Positions 1-6,848 are shown, counted from the stretch's first letter. The stretch: 14,562 nt of DNA from Planctomycetes bacterium RBG_13_46_10 (GCA_001824645.1 MHYD01000059.1:6654-21215), one strand, 5' to 3'. The notes: generated from the sequence alone by a model not told the origin. A program made the numbers and translations.

Positions 1-467
1 CTATCCACCTTTCTGAAGGTTTGTATCAGCAAGGTGTCATGCCAATTCATAAACAAAGTGTCATCGTTTATAAAATTGCAAGTTGCATTCATAAAACTGC
101 CCGAACTCTCGAACCACCAATATCTATAAACTTTTGTTTTTTCTTCCCAGGCAAAAATTCCATGTGCCCTTCCTACTTCGTCCAGAGTCGTTGAAATAGT
201 GCACGAATAATCTAAAAAAACATACTTATCGTCCAAAGCCCTTTTGAATGTCCCCGTCCCGGAGCCTGTAGCCGCCTCGCTGAACGCACTTTTAGGAATC
301 CTGTATTCAAGATTCCACTGGCCTATCAAAAATTCAAATTTATCCATCACATTCTTTTGATTCACCATCGGTTTCTCCAAATCATTATTTTTCTTCTGGC
401 TGTCACCTGATGCTAACAAAAATGAGGGCAGTATTAAACAGACAATAAGAAACTTACAGAGTTTCAT
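1..467 (-). CDS. Secreted DUF1579-type protein, C-terminus cut by window start
   Basis: An open frame runs without a stop from the ATG at 467 to the window edge, giving 155 complete codons. It begins MKLCKFLIVCLILPSFLLAS, a basic start, a hydrophobic core and a small-residue site, so a Sec signal peptide is likely and the protein would act in the periplasm or outside. After a short polar linker it continues with KFEFLIGQWNLEYR, then GSGTGTFKRALDDKYVFLDYSC and YRYWWFESSG (about residues 43-130). The FLIGxW opening and the later Trp-rich strands are typical of the DUF1579 group, predicted beta-barrel proteins of unknown function. A GGAG sequence lies 6 bp before the ATG. The gene starts 27 bp after the DUF3795-type gene stops, on the same strand, so the two are probably co-transcribed. 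The family assignment is from motif memory; the function is unknown. Confidence 0.72.
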   Translation of the reverse strand, partial: MKLCKFLIVCLILPSFLLASGDSQKKNNDLEKPMVNQKNVMDKFEFLIGQWNLEYRIPKSAFSEAATGSGTGTFKRALDDKYVFLDYSCTISTTLDEVGRAHGIFAWEEKTKVYRYWWFESSGSFMNATCNFINDDTLFMNWHDTLLIQTFRKVD

Positions 468-494
468 AATAATCTCCACATTAAAAATAATCCC

Positions 495-986
495 TTATGG
501 TTTATCACTAGTAAATAGTATGCAGCAGGGCCATTTGGCTTGCAATTCTGACATCCACCTCTGGACAGCTTCTCTTCTGTCTTCATCCTGATTTTTCACA
601 AAAAGCCCTGCTTTGCGAGCTCCGCTGCGCATGTATTCCAGAAGCTCCAGCTTGCACCGGCCGAACTGCTTGCACAATGTACAATCCTCAAGACCTTTTT
701 CCGTAGCGCAGGCCCTGATTTCGCAGTCATCTCTGCCGCCGCCTTTGAGGCATCCGGGACACAAGGACATGCTCTGTATTGATTCAAGCCCTTTGTAGAA
801 TTCACCAAAATCGAAATCTTTGGGAGCCCAATCCTTCAAATCATACGCATTTATTAGCTCTTTGTACCTTTTGGTCAGCTCCCGCAAAACGCCATTGCCC
901 ACAACACAGCTTCCGCACCATATCCCGCAGAAGCCAATCTGGTCCTTCACATTCTCAAAAGCGTCTGTTTCTTGTTTTTCTTTCAA
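495..986 (-). CDS. DUF3795-type cysteine-rich protein, TTG start
   Basis: A 163-residue, probably cytoplasmic protein with the Cys spacing of DUF3795: GFCGIWCGSC at residues 18-27, CPGC at 76-79, then Cys88, Cys93, Cys102, Cys105 and Cys111. These ten cysteines could hold zinc or an iron-sulfur cluster; that is inference from spacing, and no function is established for the family. Two further cysteines (154-155) lie near the C-terminus. The start is a TTG at 986, chosen because AGGA lies 7 bp upstream and no ATG or GTG occurs before the conserved first Cys motif. It is followed after 27 bp by the DUF1579-type gene. DUF3795 proteins are scattered in anaerobes, which fits the rest of the window. 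Confidence 0.8.
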   Translation of the reverse strand: MKEKQETDAFENVKDQIGFCGIWCGSCVVGNGVLRELTKRYKELINAYDLKDWAPKDFDFGEFYKGLESIQSMSLCPGCLKGGGRDDCEIRACATEKGLEDCTLCKQFGRCKLELLEYMRSGARKAGLFVKNQDEDRREAVQRWMSELQAKWPCCILFTSDKP

Positions 987-1255
987 TTTTTATTCCTTTC
1001 AAAGGTGCGAACTCCCGCTTATTAACTTGTTATTTTTATGATTATCGCAGGAAAAAGCAAAGGTAAAATTTAAGTGGCAAAATAAAACTTTCGTTTTGCC
1101 CTGATAAATCGAAAGTGCCGGTCTCCGAGATACAAAGAACAGATAATATAACACTGCAAATTTTCCGCTGCGGTCTGTCAACCAATCAGCTATAATTAGC
1201 GTCATTACTTATAGAAGGGCTATATTTCAAAGAAACCAAAGAAAGGATTATGGAT
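987..1255. promoter_or_regulatory. Divergent intergenic region between DUF3795 gene and serpin
   Basis: This 269-bp AT-rich gap separates two divergent genes and should hold both promoters. On the plus strand TATAAT occurs at 1191-1196, about 60 bp before the serpin start, but no good -35 stands 16-18 bp upstream of it. On the minus strand TGTTATATT near 1147-1156 has the form of an extended -10, which would give the DUF3795 gene a leader of roughly 155 bases. Neither is convincing alone. No hairpin or repeat was seen. Confidence 0.3.
1242..1247 (+). promoter_or_regulatory. Ribosome binding site that decides the serpin start
   Basis: AAAGGA at 1242-1247 lies 8 bp before the ATG at 1256 but only 2 bp before the ATG at 1250. 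The downstream ATG therefore has normal spacing and also gives a cleaner lipoprotein signal (MKTIKHGF...). The upstream ATG adds only Met-Asp. Confidence 0.7.
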
Positions 1256-2599
1256 ATGAAAACAATTAAGCATGGTTTTATCTTAGTTTGTTTAATGGCA
1301 GTCATTGGCTGCTTCGGCCAAGAACAAAAGACAAGTGAAAAAAGCGATACAGATTTACCCGCCGTAGAAACAGCGAAGGAGGAGCTCATTCCGAATCCCG
1401 TCGAGGGGGCGATTGTGCAAGGCAATAACCAATTTGCGTTAGACCTTTATGCAAAACTGCAGGAAAGAAAAGGTAATTTATTCCTATCGCCTTACAGTAT
1501 TTCATCTGCTCTCGCAATGACCTACGCCGGAGCAAAGGGACAAACACAATCGCAGATGGCTTCTGCTTTACATTTCCCGATACAAACAGAATTTCATCCA
1601 GCGTTTGGCAAAATCATCAAAGACTTGAACACCAGAGGTGAAAAAGCATGCCCCGAGCGCAGTCGAGGGGGCCGTTATGAGCTTACCGTTGCAAACGCAC
1701 TATGGGGACAAAAGGGCTATGAATTCCTTACAGAATTTTTAGATCTCGTTAAAGCCAACTACGATGGGCAGCTTAACAAGGTCGATTTCGTCTCAGCTAC
1801 CGAGGCCGCCCGCAAGACCATCAACACCTGGGTGGAGCAGAAAACAAAAGACAAAATAAAGGAGCTGATTAAGCCGGGCGTGTTGGATGCAATGACTCGG
1901 CTGGTCCTGACCAACGCCATTTACTTTAAGGGCAACTGGGCCAGCCAATTCAAAGAAGAACAAACAGAAAACGCCCCATTTATCCTGCTCAATGGTAACA
2001 CTGTCGAAGTGCCCTTGATGAACCAGACGGGAAAATTTCCATACGCCGAGACCGACGATTTCCAAGCCCTCGAATTGCCCTACGTGGATAATGAGCTGTC
2101 CATGATTATCTTTCTTCCGAAGGAACCTGACGGTTCGTCGGAATCCGGCGCCGAATCGACGGACCTGAAGGAATTCGAGCAGGAATTTACTGCGGACAAC
2201 GTGACAGGATGGCTGAGCAGGCTGCGCAAACGCGAAGTCATCGTTTTTATCCCGAAACTCAAGATGACCAGCGAATTCAGCCTGGCAGCGGTGCTGCAAT
2301 CCATGGGGATGACGGACGCCTTCAATGCGAGCACGGCTGATTTCTCCGGCATGACCGGCAAAAAAGACCTCTGCATTTCGGCAGTGATTCACAAGGCATA
2401 CATCGATATAAACGAGGAAGGCACCGAGGCGGCAGCGGCCACCGCAGTGACAATGAAGATGACATCGGTCGGCCCCAGCCAGACACCGGTTTTCCGCGCG
2501 GACCATCCGTTCGTATTTCTGATTCGTGACAATCAAACCGGCAGCATCTTATTTATCGGCCGAGTTGTGAATCCCGTTGGAAATTCTATAACGGATTAA
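1256..2599 (+). CDS. Serpin, predicted lipoprotein, with in-frame dispersed-repeat insertion
   Basis: A 447-residue serpin (serine or cysteine protease inhibitor; serpin cores are about 350-400 residues). The N-terminus is a lipoprotein signal with lipobox VIGC, so Cys19 would be lipidated and the inhibitor tethered to a membrane outside the cytoplasm. A polar linker of about 35 residues follows, then the serpin fold. Visible landmarks are NAIYFKGNW at 220-228, FNASTADFSGM in the second half, the hinge EEGTEAAAATAV at about 387-398, and ADHPFVFLIRD with ILFIGRVVNP at the end. The hinge has Gly at P15, Thr at P14 and Ala at P12-P9, the pattern of inhibitory serpins. Counting from it puts P1-P1' near Thr-Ser in KMTSVG, though the loop is about four residues longer than in many serpins, so P1 is uncertain. 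Residues 131-140 (ACPERSRGGR) are coded by a dispersed repeat and are not part of the family. It stands alone, with no terminator seen after it. Confidence 0.93.
   Translation: MKTIKHGFILVCLMAVIGCFGQEQKTSEKSDTDLPAVETAKEELIPNPVEGAIVQGNNQFALDLYAKLQERKGNLFLSPYSISSALAMTYAGAKGQTQSQMASALHFPIQTEFHPAFGKIIKDLNTRGEKACPERSRGGRYELTVANALWGQKGYEFLTEFLDLVKANYDGQLNKVDFVSATEAARKTINTWVEQKTKDKIKELIKPGVLDAMTRLVLTNAIYFKGNWASQFKEEQTENAPFILLNGNTVEVPLMNQTGKFPYAETDDFQALELPYVDNELSMIIFLPKEPDGSSESGAESTDLKEFEQEFTADNVTGWLSRLRKREVIVFIPKLKMTSEFSLAAVLQSMGMTDAFNASTADFSGMTGKKDLCISAVIHKAYIDINEEGTEAAAATAVTMKMTSVGPSQTPVFRADHPFVFLIRDNQTGSILFIGRVVNPVGNSITD
1651..1670 (+). repeat. CCCCGAGCG-type dispersed repeat inside the serpin gene
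   Basis: CCCCGAGCGCAGTCGAGGGG differs at one base in 20 from the copy at 14287-14306. The insertion is in frame and encodes PERSRG within residues 131-140. It sits before YELTVANALWGQ, where serpins have a surface loop between helix D and strand 2A, so the fold is probably tolerated. The same peptide, CPERSR, recurs in unrelated proteins of several uncultured bacterial groups, which marks it as a mobile or proliferating short DNA repeat. Confidence 0.75.
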
Positions 2600-2728
2600 T
2601 AAACGAGGCAAAACAACGATGCAAGGAGCAAAGATTTCTAACGGGATGAATCCGAAAACTTAGCTTTCAACCCCTCTAATAAAGCCTGTGAATAGCCGTT
2701 GACAATAATCCTGAGCAGTTTGAAGAAG

Positions 2729-2802
2729 GGTGAAAGACGGGATTTGAACCCGCGACCCTTGGATCCACAGTCCAATGCTCTACCACCTGAGCTACTTTCA
2801 CC
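2729..2802 (-). tRNA. tRNA-His(GTG)
   Basis: The minus strand folds into a complete cloverleaf. The acceptor stem GTGAAAG pairs with CTTTCAC, with an extra G at -1 opposite discriminator C73, the hallmark of tRNA-His. The D arm is GCTC-AGGTGGTA-GAGC. The anticodon arm is TTGGA-CTGTGGA-TCCAA with anticodon GTG. The variable loop is GGGTC and the T arm is GCGGG-TTCGAAT-CCCGT. The 3' CCA is not encoded (CTT follows C73). The length of 74 includes G-1. A promoter lies about 50 bp upstream at 2853-2880. Confidence 0.97.
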
Positions 2803-2852
2803 ACTATAAACTACAGGCAGTCCAAGTGCTCTGCCCCAGCCTTTCAATAAGC

Positions 2853-2880
2853 ATTTTATACAAAAACACATCGCCGTCAA
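2853..2880 (-). promoter_or_regulatory. Candidate promoter for tRNA-His
   Basis: Reading the minus strand, TTGACG (2880-2875) and TAAAAT (2858-2853) are separated by 16 bp. The predicted transcription start is around 2846, leaving a leader of roughly 44 bases before the tRNA. An overlapping TATAAA would have a spacer of only 14 bp and is less likely. Confidence 0.5.
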
Positions 2881-2940
2881 TTACATTGCCATTGAACTAT
2901 CTACAAAAATAAACACTTTTATTTCTGCTTTCGCCCCCCT

Positions 2941-3033
2941 CCGGCGGATACACCCGCCAAACTGCCGGCGGGCAAGCTTCTGAAACTTGTCCTGAGCGAA
3001 GCCTGCGGTGAGCAAAGTCGAACCGTCGAAGGA
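2941..3033. repeat. Composite repeat: GC hairpin plus degenerate GTCCTGAGC-type element
   Basis: Positions 2953-2972 contain CCCGCC and GGCGGG as a short GC-rich hairpin. Positions 2989-3033 then carry a rearranged form of the GTCCTGAGCnnnGTCGAAGGA element: GTCCTGAGCGAAG, a second GAGCAAAGTCGAA, and a final GTCGAAGGA. The clean single form of the same element occurs at 10211-10230 in the opposite orientation. No gene is credible here. Confidence 0.6.
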
Positions 3034-3268
3034 TTGGCTTTGTTTGGCTTTGTTTTTACCATTCTACAAAATTGTAGAATTTCTCTTATTCACTTGTCAC
3101 AAAAGAGCTTACGATAATTTTGGCCTTACTAAAATTGGCTTTGTTTTGCAAAAAAAGTCCGATTTGTAGAACATTCTCTACAATTGTAGAGCAATTTGAG
3201 TTTGCGCAAGACTTATGCCATGGGCATTGGTAATATAGATAAATAAAATTACGTAGCATCATTTTCAT
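3034..3268. repeat. Intergenic repeat block with TTGGCTTTGTTT copies and TTGTAGA palindromes
   Basis: TTGGCTTTGTTT occurs at 3034, 3044 and 3135. Between and after these lie two perfect dyads sharing the core CTACAA/TTGTAG: 3061-3080 (9-bp arms around AA) and 3176-3191 (16 bp, no loop), with a further half-site TTGTAGAA at about 3164. On the minus strand the block reads QNKANFSKAK, a peptide-like string that I recall recurring as spurious ORFs in planctomycete genomes. I treat the block as a dispersed repeat and not as the 60-codon gene it could nominally encode. Confidence 0.5.
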
Positions 3269-3299
3269 ATATGCTTGCCTTACTCGAATTATGTTCGGA

Positions 3300-3431
3300 C
3301 ATCAGAGAATCAGGTGATCAGGTCGTGGGCATCAGGCAATCAGGACATCAGAAAAAATAACTCTATCTGATACTCTGGTAACCTGATATCCTGCGCCCTG
3401 ATATTCTGATAACCAGATAACCTTATAACCC
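3300..3431. repeat. CTGAT-type array forming a long imperfect inverted repeat
   Basis: The left half (to about 3354) repeats ATCAGG/ATCAG every 8-10 bp and the right half (from about 3367) repeats CCTGAT/CTGAT with similar spacing. The arms are reverse complements at roughly two thirds of positions over about 55 bp, with the A-rich AAAAAATAACTCTAT between them. Single-stranded, this would fold into a long bulged hairpin. No coding frame is supported. Confidence 0.65.
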
Positions 3432-3453
3432 TCCGTTTCGGACATGATTTACT

Positions 3454-3498
3454 ATATACGCAATACGCATCACGCAATACGCGGTTCGCCATCCGCGT
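3454..3498. repeat. ACGCAATACGC direct repeats and a 6-bp GC hairpin
   Basis: ACGCAATACGC occurs twice in a short stretch (near 3458 and 3472), with ACGCATCACGC bridging them. ACGCGG at 3479-3484 and CCGCGT at 3493-3498 then form a perfect 6-bp stem around an 8-base loop. It lies just downstream of the minus-strand promoter at 3510-3538, so it would be at the 5' end of that transcript. Confidence 0.5.
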
Positions 3499-3509
3499 AA
3501 CGAGGCGGT

Positions 3510-3538
3510 ATTATACCAAAAACGGGCTTAATTTTCAA
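3510..3538 (-). promoter_or_regulatory. Near-consensus minus-strand promoter facing a gene-free region
   Basis: On the minus strand TTGAAA (3538-3533), a 17-bp spacer and TATAAT (3515-3510) are preceded by TGG, giving an extended -10. The -10 sits inside the odd-length dyad GGTATAATACC. The predicted start is near 3503. It begins 37 bp past the methyltransferase stop and points away from it, into about 700 bp of repeats ending at tRNA-His. No protein gene follows, so it may drive a non-coding RNA or a long tRNA precursor, or be a chance match. Confidence 0.5.
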
Positions 3539-3574
3539 GCAAAATTTCAGAAACACCGGGCGGCGATTATCTCG

Positions 3575-6500
3575 TCAATTTGCTTTAGTTCGCCCTTCAA
3601 CGATGTCGATTTCGTCTTTCGTCAGGCCGTACAATTCGTAAACCATCTGGTCGATTTGATTTTGATAAATTTCTATGTGTTTTAGTTTCGAGGCGTAGTC
3701 TAACACATAATTTACGTCGCCTTTTAAGTCCAAGATTTTGTCTACCAAGTTATTAAGTGTTTTTATTTCTTGATCTTCTATTTCTGGTACAGGTAGACTT
3801 TCAAGGAATGTTTTTGAAATATTTACTGTTAGCTCGGACCTGTTACTAAAATTATTACAGTAGTAAAAATTTAGCGTCTTAGAATTAAGCAAAGCCAAAA
3901 CATATTTATAAAGATGTTGATAATTATGTTTCAAGACTAAATTATTCACGGATGCAAATGTTCTGTGTTGTCCACAATCTAGTGCAGCAACCAGAGGACG
4001 GCTACCACCGCTAACTCTTTGGATGATTATTTTGTTCTCTGCTTCCCATAAATAATCCGGCCTAGGTCGATGGATTTTCCTCTTATCCCAAATTATGTAC
4101 TTCTTAGGTCTTTCAATAACATATTGTTTTATACTCTTGCCTTCCAACAGAGGATATGAACCTTTTGCCTTATTCGTAGTGATGAGATTTTTATGTGCCA
4201 CGATACCTTCGATAATATCGATCGTGAACTTACCAAGTCTGTTTGGGCAAGCCGAAATCTTATTCGTTAGATTAAGTATATTAGCATCAGCATATATGTT
4301 GAATAAGTAGCTTACATTGTAATTAAATAATTTCTGATTTACAGAATTGACCTTGAAATCGGTACTAAGATCGTTAACTTCATGAACAATCCTAATGATA
4401 TTCATATCACGAGCGTTCCGATCTTCATACCTTTGAAGGATAAAGATTATAGTGGCAGCAGTTACTTCATCGAAAACCCCACCTCCTAAATCTACAATTT
4501 GTGAAATTCTGCTTTTATCTAAAACATATTTTCTGATTAAATTATACGTGGTTGTTCTTAATATGGTATTTGGTAAAATAAAAGTCAATGTATTCAAATT
4601 CTTGGTTAGCATCAGTCCTTTCATTAAAAACAAACCAAAGAGATTTATCTTTCCAGACTGTTGCGATCGGCTTCTTGTTTCTTGTTTCAACAAATTAAAA
4701 TAATGTTTTTTAACATAAGCTTTGAAATCTTTTGAGAAATCTCCTTTTCTTGTAAAGATATATGGCGGATTTGCAATCACCACATCAAAACCGCCCTTCT
4801 CGTGAAACACTTCGGAGAAATAAACCTCAAAGTCAAATTCTGTATGTCCGTTAGTAATCTTGTAAATTAACTCATTGATCTGTTCTTTATATTTCTGTTT
4901 TTTGCTGGTGCTTGTTTCGTTAAAGAAAAGCTGCTTTAATCTTTCAAGCTCGTCGAACAATTGCTGATTGAGAAGATTTTTTTCAATGCCCAAGAGCGAA
5001 TTGCCACAAACGATTTTGTAATCCAAGTTGGGTAATGGCTTGATTGTTTGCCGTTCTTCTTCATCAACTACCAGAGATAGCCATAAACGAAGCTTGGCAA
5101 TCTCCACTGCACTTGGGTCAATATCCACACCATAGAGACAATCCTGAATAGCATCACGTTTGAAGTCATACTGAGTTCTATCCTTTAGGCCATTAAGATA
5201 GGTGGAAAGTACCAACCTTGCATTAACAATTTCGTGCATCATTCCGACAAGAAAGGCTCCGGAGCCGACAGCAGGGTCACAAACCCTTACAGACTCAAGA
5301 GCTTTATCCAAAACAGCGGCATTTTCACGAATAGCTTGTGGCATTCGATAAGAGTAAGTTTTGGTTTCCTTACCTTTGGTTTCAACGGTCTTATCGTGTT
5401 CCAGAACGGATTGGCCATGAAGTATTAGAGAGGTTACATCTTCCTGAGAGACAGCAGATTCATCAGAACGAAGGGATAATTGCTGGTGTTCAGGGCCGCC
5501 AAAAAACTTTTTCTGCACGGGTTTTTCAGAGGCGATTGGTTTTTTTTCTATGTTGACCGTGCTGGCAAGGTAATTTATTAAGCTTTGTTGGCACATATAG
5601 TGAACAATTTCGCGCGGGGTATAGTAAGTGCCTTTGGATTTTCTATCTTTTACTTCCAGCAGGTTCTCAAAAACCTTACCCAGCATTTCCGGGTCAATGG
5701 CGACTTCTTTCTCCAATGGCTCATCTTCTTTGACGGTAAAATTATAACGATCGAAGACATCGAGGATTCCCGTTCCGGTATCACCCTGTTTAGTCTTTTC
5801 GCTATTTGAGAAAAGCTCATTGGGCAAAAGTATATCCGTATCTACCCAGTCATATTCATTTATTGGGTCAAAAAGACCACCGTTTAGAAACGGGATTCGA
5901 CAATCGAATCGGCTGTAATAATCGCCGGGCCTTTCAAGACGAAGTGCTTCATAAAATAGAGGCTCTAAAATGTCATTGAAGAAGTTTTTGTAGCCGCTGT
6001 GTTTTTTCTCGAGCAGTTCACGCAAGAAATGTTTTGAACCTAAACCCCACGGTTGGCCCCGTTTTACTCCGAACCATCCCTTTTTCTGCAGGAAGTACAG
6101 AAATACAATCTGGCCTAAAAGTTTTTTGGCAAAGTCAACGGTATCAACTTTTTTGGCTTCGAAATCTGTTTTGATTTCCTTACTTTTTTTGACAAGTTCA
6201 TCGAGGGATTCCTTGAGCTTTAAGAAAAGCTCTCTATATTTTTCAAAAAATTCTTTAGTAACTTTTTCAATACTGAAAGCTTCTTCAAGCTGCTTGAGAT
6301 TCGGGTCCTGCTCATCTTCACAAAGGATTGGCACAAGCCGGCTTTGGGCGGTATGGGTAGTTTCATTTTTGCCTACAAGGAAAGAATACCGGCGAGCCGG
6401 AGTGAATTCCTCCTCGGCTTTGATGCCTTTGGCAGTTTCAGCCAGCTTGTATTCCATCTTGACGAAGGAAAACCGCCAATCTTCCTCAGCAGGAGAGACA

Positions 6501-6847
6501 AAGGCAACGAGGGCTGCATCTTTCAAGACACCACCGCGACTTCCGTTTAAGTACCAAGCAACGAAGTTTCTCTGCATCGTCCTGGCACGTTCAAGAGAGG
6601 TTTCTTTTTTTAGCTGCACCACGAGAACATCAAGCTTCTTTCCGTCGGGGTCTTCGTATTTGCCGATGCGTTCAAGTGCAGCGATGTATTCTTTATAGGC
6701 ATCGGGTATGTAGTTGCCTCGATAGACAGTTTCAGGAGTCTCTTCAATATGGTTGAGCAACTCACGTGCAAGGTAAACAAACCGCCTTCTTTCGAAGTTG
6801 AATTCAAGGACATCTTTAACTAATTTTCTAGCGAAGTCCTTTTCCAT
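3575..6847 (-). CDS. Eco57I-like adenine-N6 DNA methyltransferase with TaqI-type specificity domain
   Basis: This 1090-residue protein would transfer a methyl group from S-adenosylmethionine to adenine N6 in a specific DNA sequence. Residues 1-400 are an N-terminal region with VQLKK and ARTMQRNFVAWYL; DVLVVQLKK at 73-81 faintly resembles a PD-(D/E)XK nuclease core. TYYTPREIVHYM (about 408-418) opens the methylase domain. The S-adenosylmethionine motif I is DPAVGSGAFL at 524-533, and GVDIDPSAVEIAKLRLWL follows. The catalytic motif is NPPY at 693-696. After about 780 the sequence fits a TaqI-like target recognition domain, with PLLEGKSIKQY, WDKRKIHRPRP, LLNSKTLNFYY and LESLPVPE. The ATG at 6847 is one base after the helicase stop, so translation is probably coupled. 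The specificity half is markedly AT-rich. It could be a type IIG enzyme that also cuts, or only the modification subunit of the pair; the neighbour favours the second. Confidence 0.9.
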   Translation of the reverse strand: MEKDFARKLVKDVLEFNFERRRFVYLARELLNHIEETPETVYRGNYIPDAYKEYIAALERIGKYEDPDGKKLDVLVVQLKKETSLERARTMQRNFVAWYLNGSRGGVLKDAALVAFVSPAEEDWRFSFVKMEYKLAETAKGIKAEEEFTPARRYSFLVGKNETTHTAQSRLVPILCEDEQDPNLKQLEEAFSIEKVTKEFFEKYRELFLKLKESLDELVKKSKEIKTDFEAKKVDTVDFAKKLLGQIVFLYFLQKKGWFGVKRGQPWGLGSKHFLRELLEKKHSGYKNFFNDILEPLFYEALRLERPGDYYSRFDCRIPFLNGGLFDPINEYDWVDTDILLPNELFSNSEKTKQGDTGTGILDVFDRYNFTVKEDEPLEKEVAIDPEMLGKVFENLLEVKDRKSKGTYYTPREIVHYMCQQSLINYLASTVNIEKKPIASEKPVQKKFFGGPEHQQLSLRSDESAVSQEDVTSLILHGQSVLEHDKTVETKGKETKTYSYRMPQAIRENAAVLDKALESVRVCDPAVGSGAFLVGMMHEIVNARLVLSTYLNGLKDRTQYDFKRDAIQDCLYGVDIDPSAVEIAKLRLWLSLVVDEEERQTIKPLPNLDYKIVCGNSLLGIEKNLLNQQLFDELERLKQLFFNETSTSKKQKYKEQINELIYKITNGHTEFDFEVYFSEVFHEKGGFDVVIANPPYIFTRKGDFSKDFKAYVKKHYFNLLKQETRSRSQQSGKINLFGLFLMKGLMLTKNLNTLTFILPNTILRTTTYNLIRKYVLDKSRISQIVDLGGGVFDEVTAATIIFILQRYEDRNARDMNIIRIVHEVNDLSTDFKVNSVNQKLFNYNVSYLFNIYADANILNLTNKISACPNRLGKFTIDIIEGIVAHKNLITTNKAKGSYPLLEGKSIKQYVIERPKKYIIWDKRKIHRPRPDYLWEAENKIIIQRVSGGSRPLVAALDCGQHRTFASVNNLVLKHNYQHLYKYVLALLNSKTLNFYYCNNFSNRSELTVNISKTFLESLPVPEIEDQEIKTLNNLVDKILDLKGDVNYVLDYASKLKHIEIYQNQIDQMVYELYGLTKDEIDIVEGRTKAN

Positions 6848-6848
6848 A

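Noticed and set aside
1793..2536. A 247-codon minus-strand ORF antisense to the serpin
   Set aside because: It is Cys/His/Arg-rich shadow sequence of the serpin with no family features.
2729..2802. tRNA-His as an integration site for the defence cassette
   Set aside because: I see no second copy of the tRNA 3' end beyond the cassette and no integrase gene, so there is no attachment-site evidence.
2638..2880. An 80-codon minus-strand ORF containing GSSSGGRALDCGSKGRGF-like sequence
   Set aside because: It is the translation of the tRNA-His gene, a well-known false ORF; the cloverleaf explains the sequence fully.
3086..3268. A 60-codon minus-strand ORF as a small gene under the promoter at 3510-3538
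   Set aside because: It lies within a repeat block, has no convincing ribosome binding site, and is over 230 bases from the promoter across structured repeats.
3300..3431. The ATCAG/CTGAT repeats as a CRISPR array
   Set aside because: Units are 8-10 bp with no constant 23-40 bp repeat or unique spacers, and the orientation flips at the centre; no cas gene is present.
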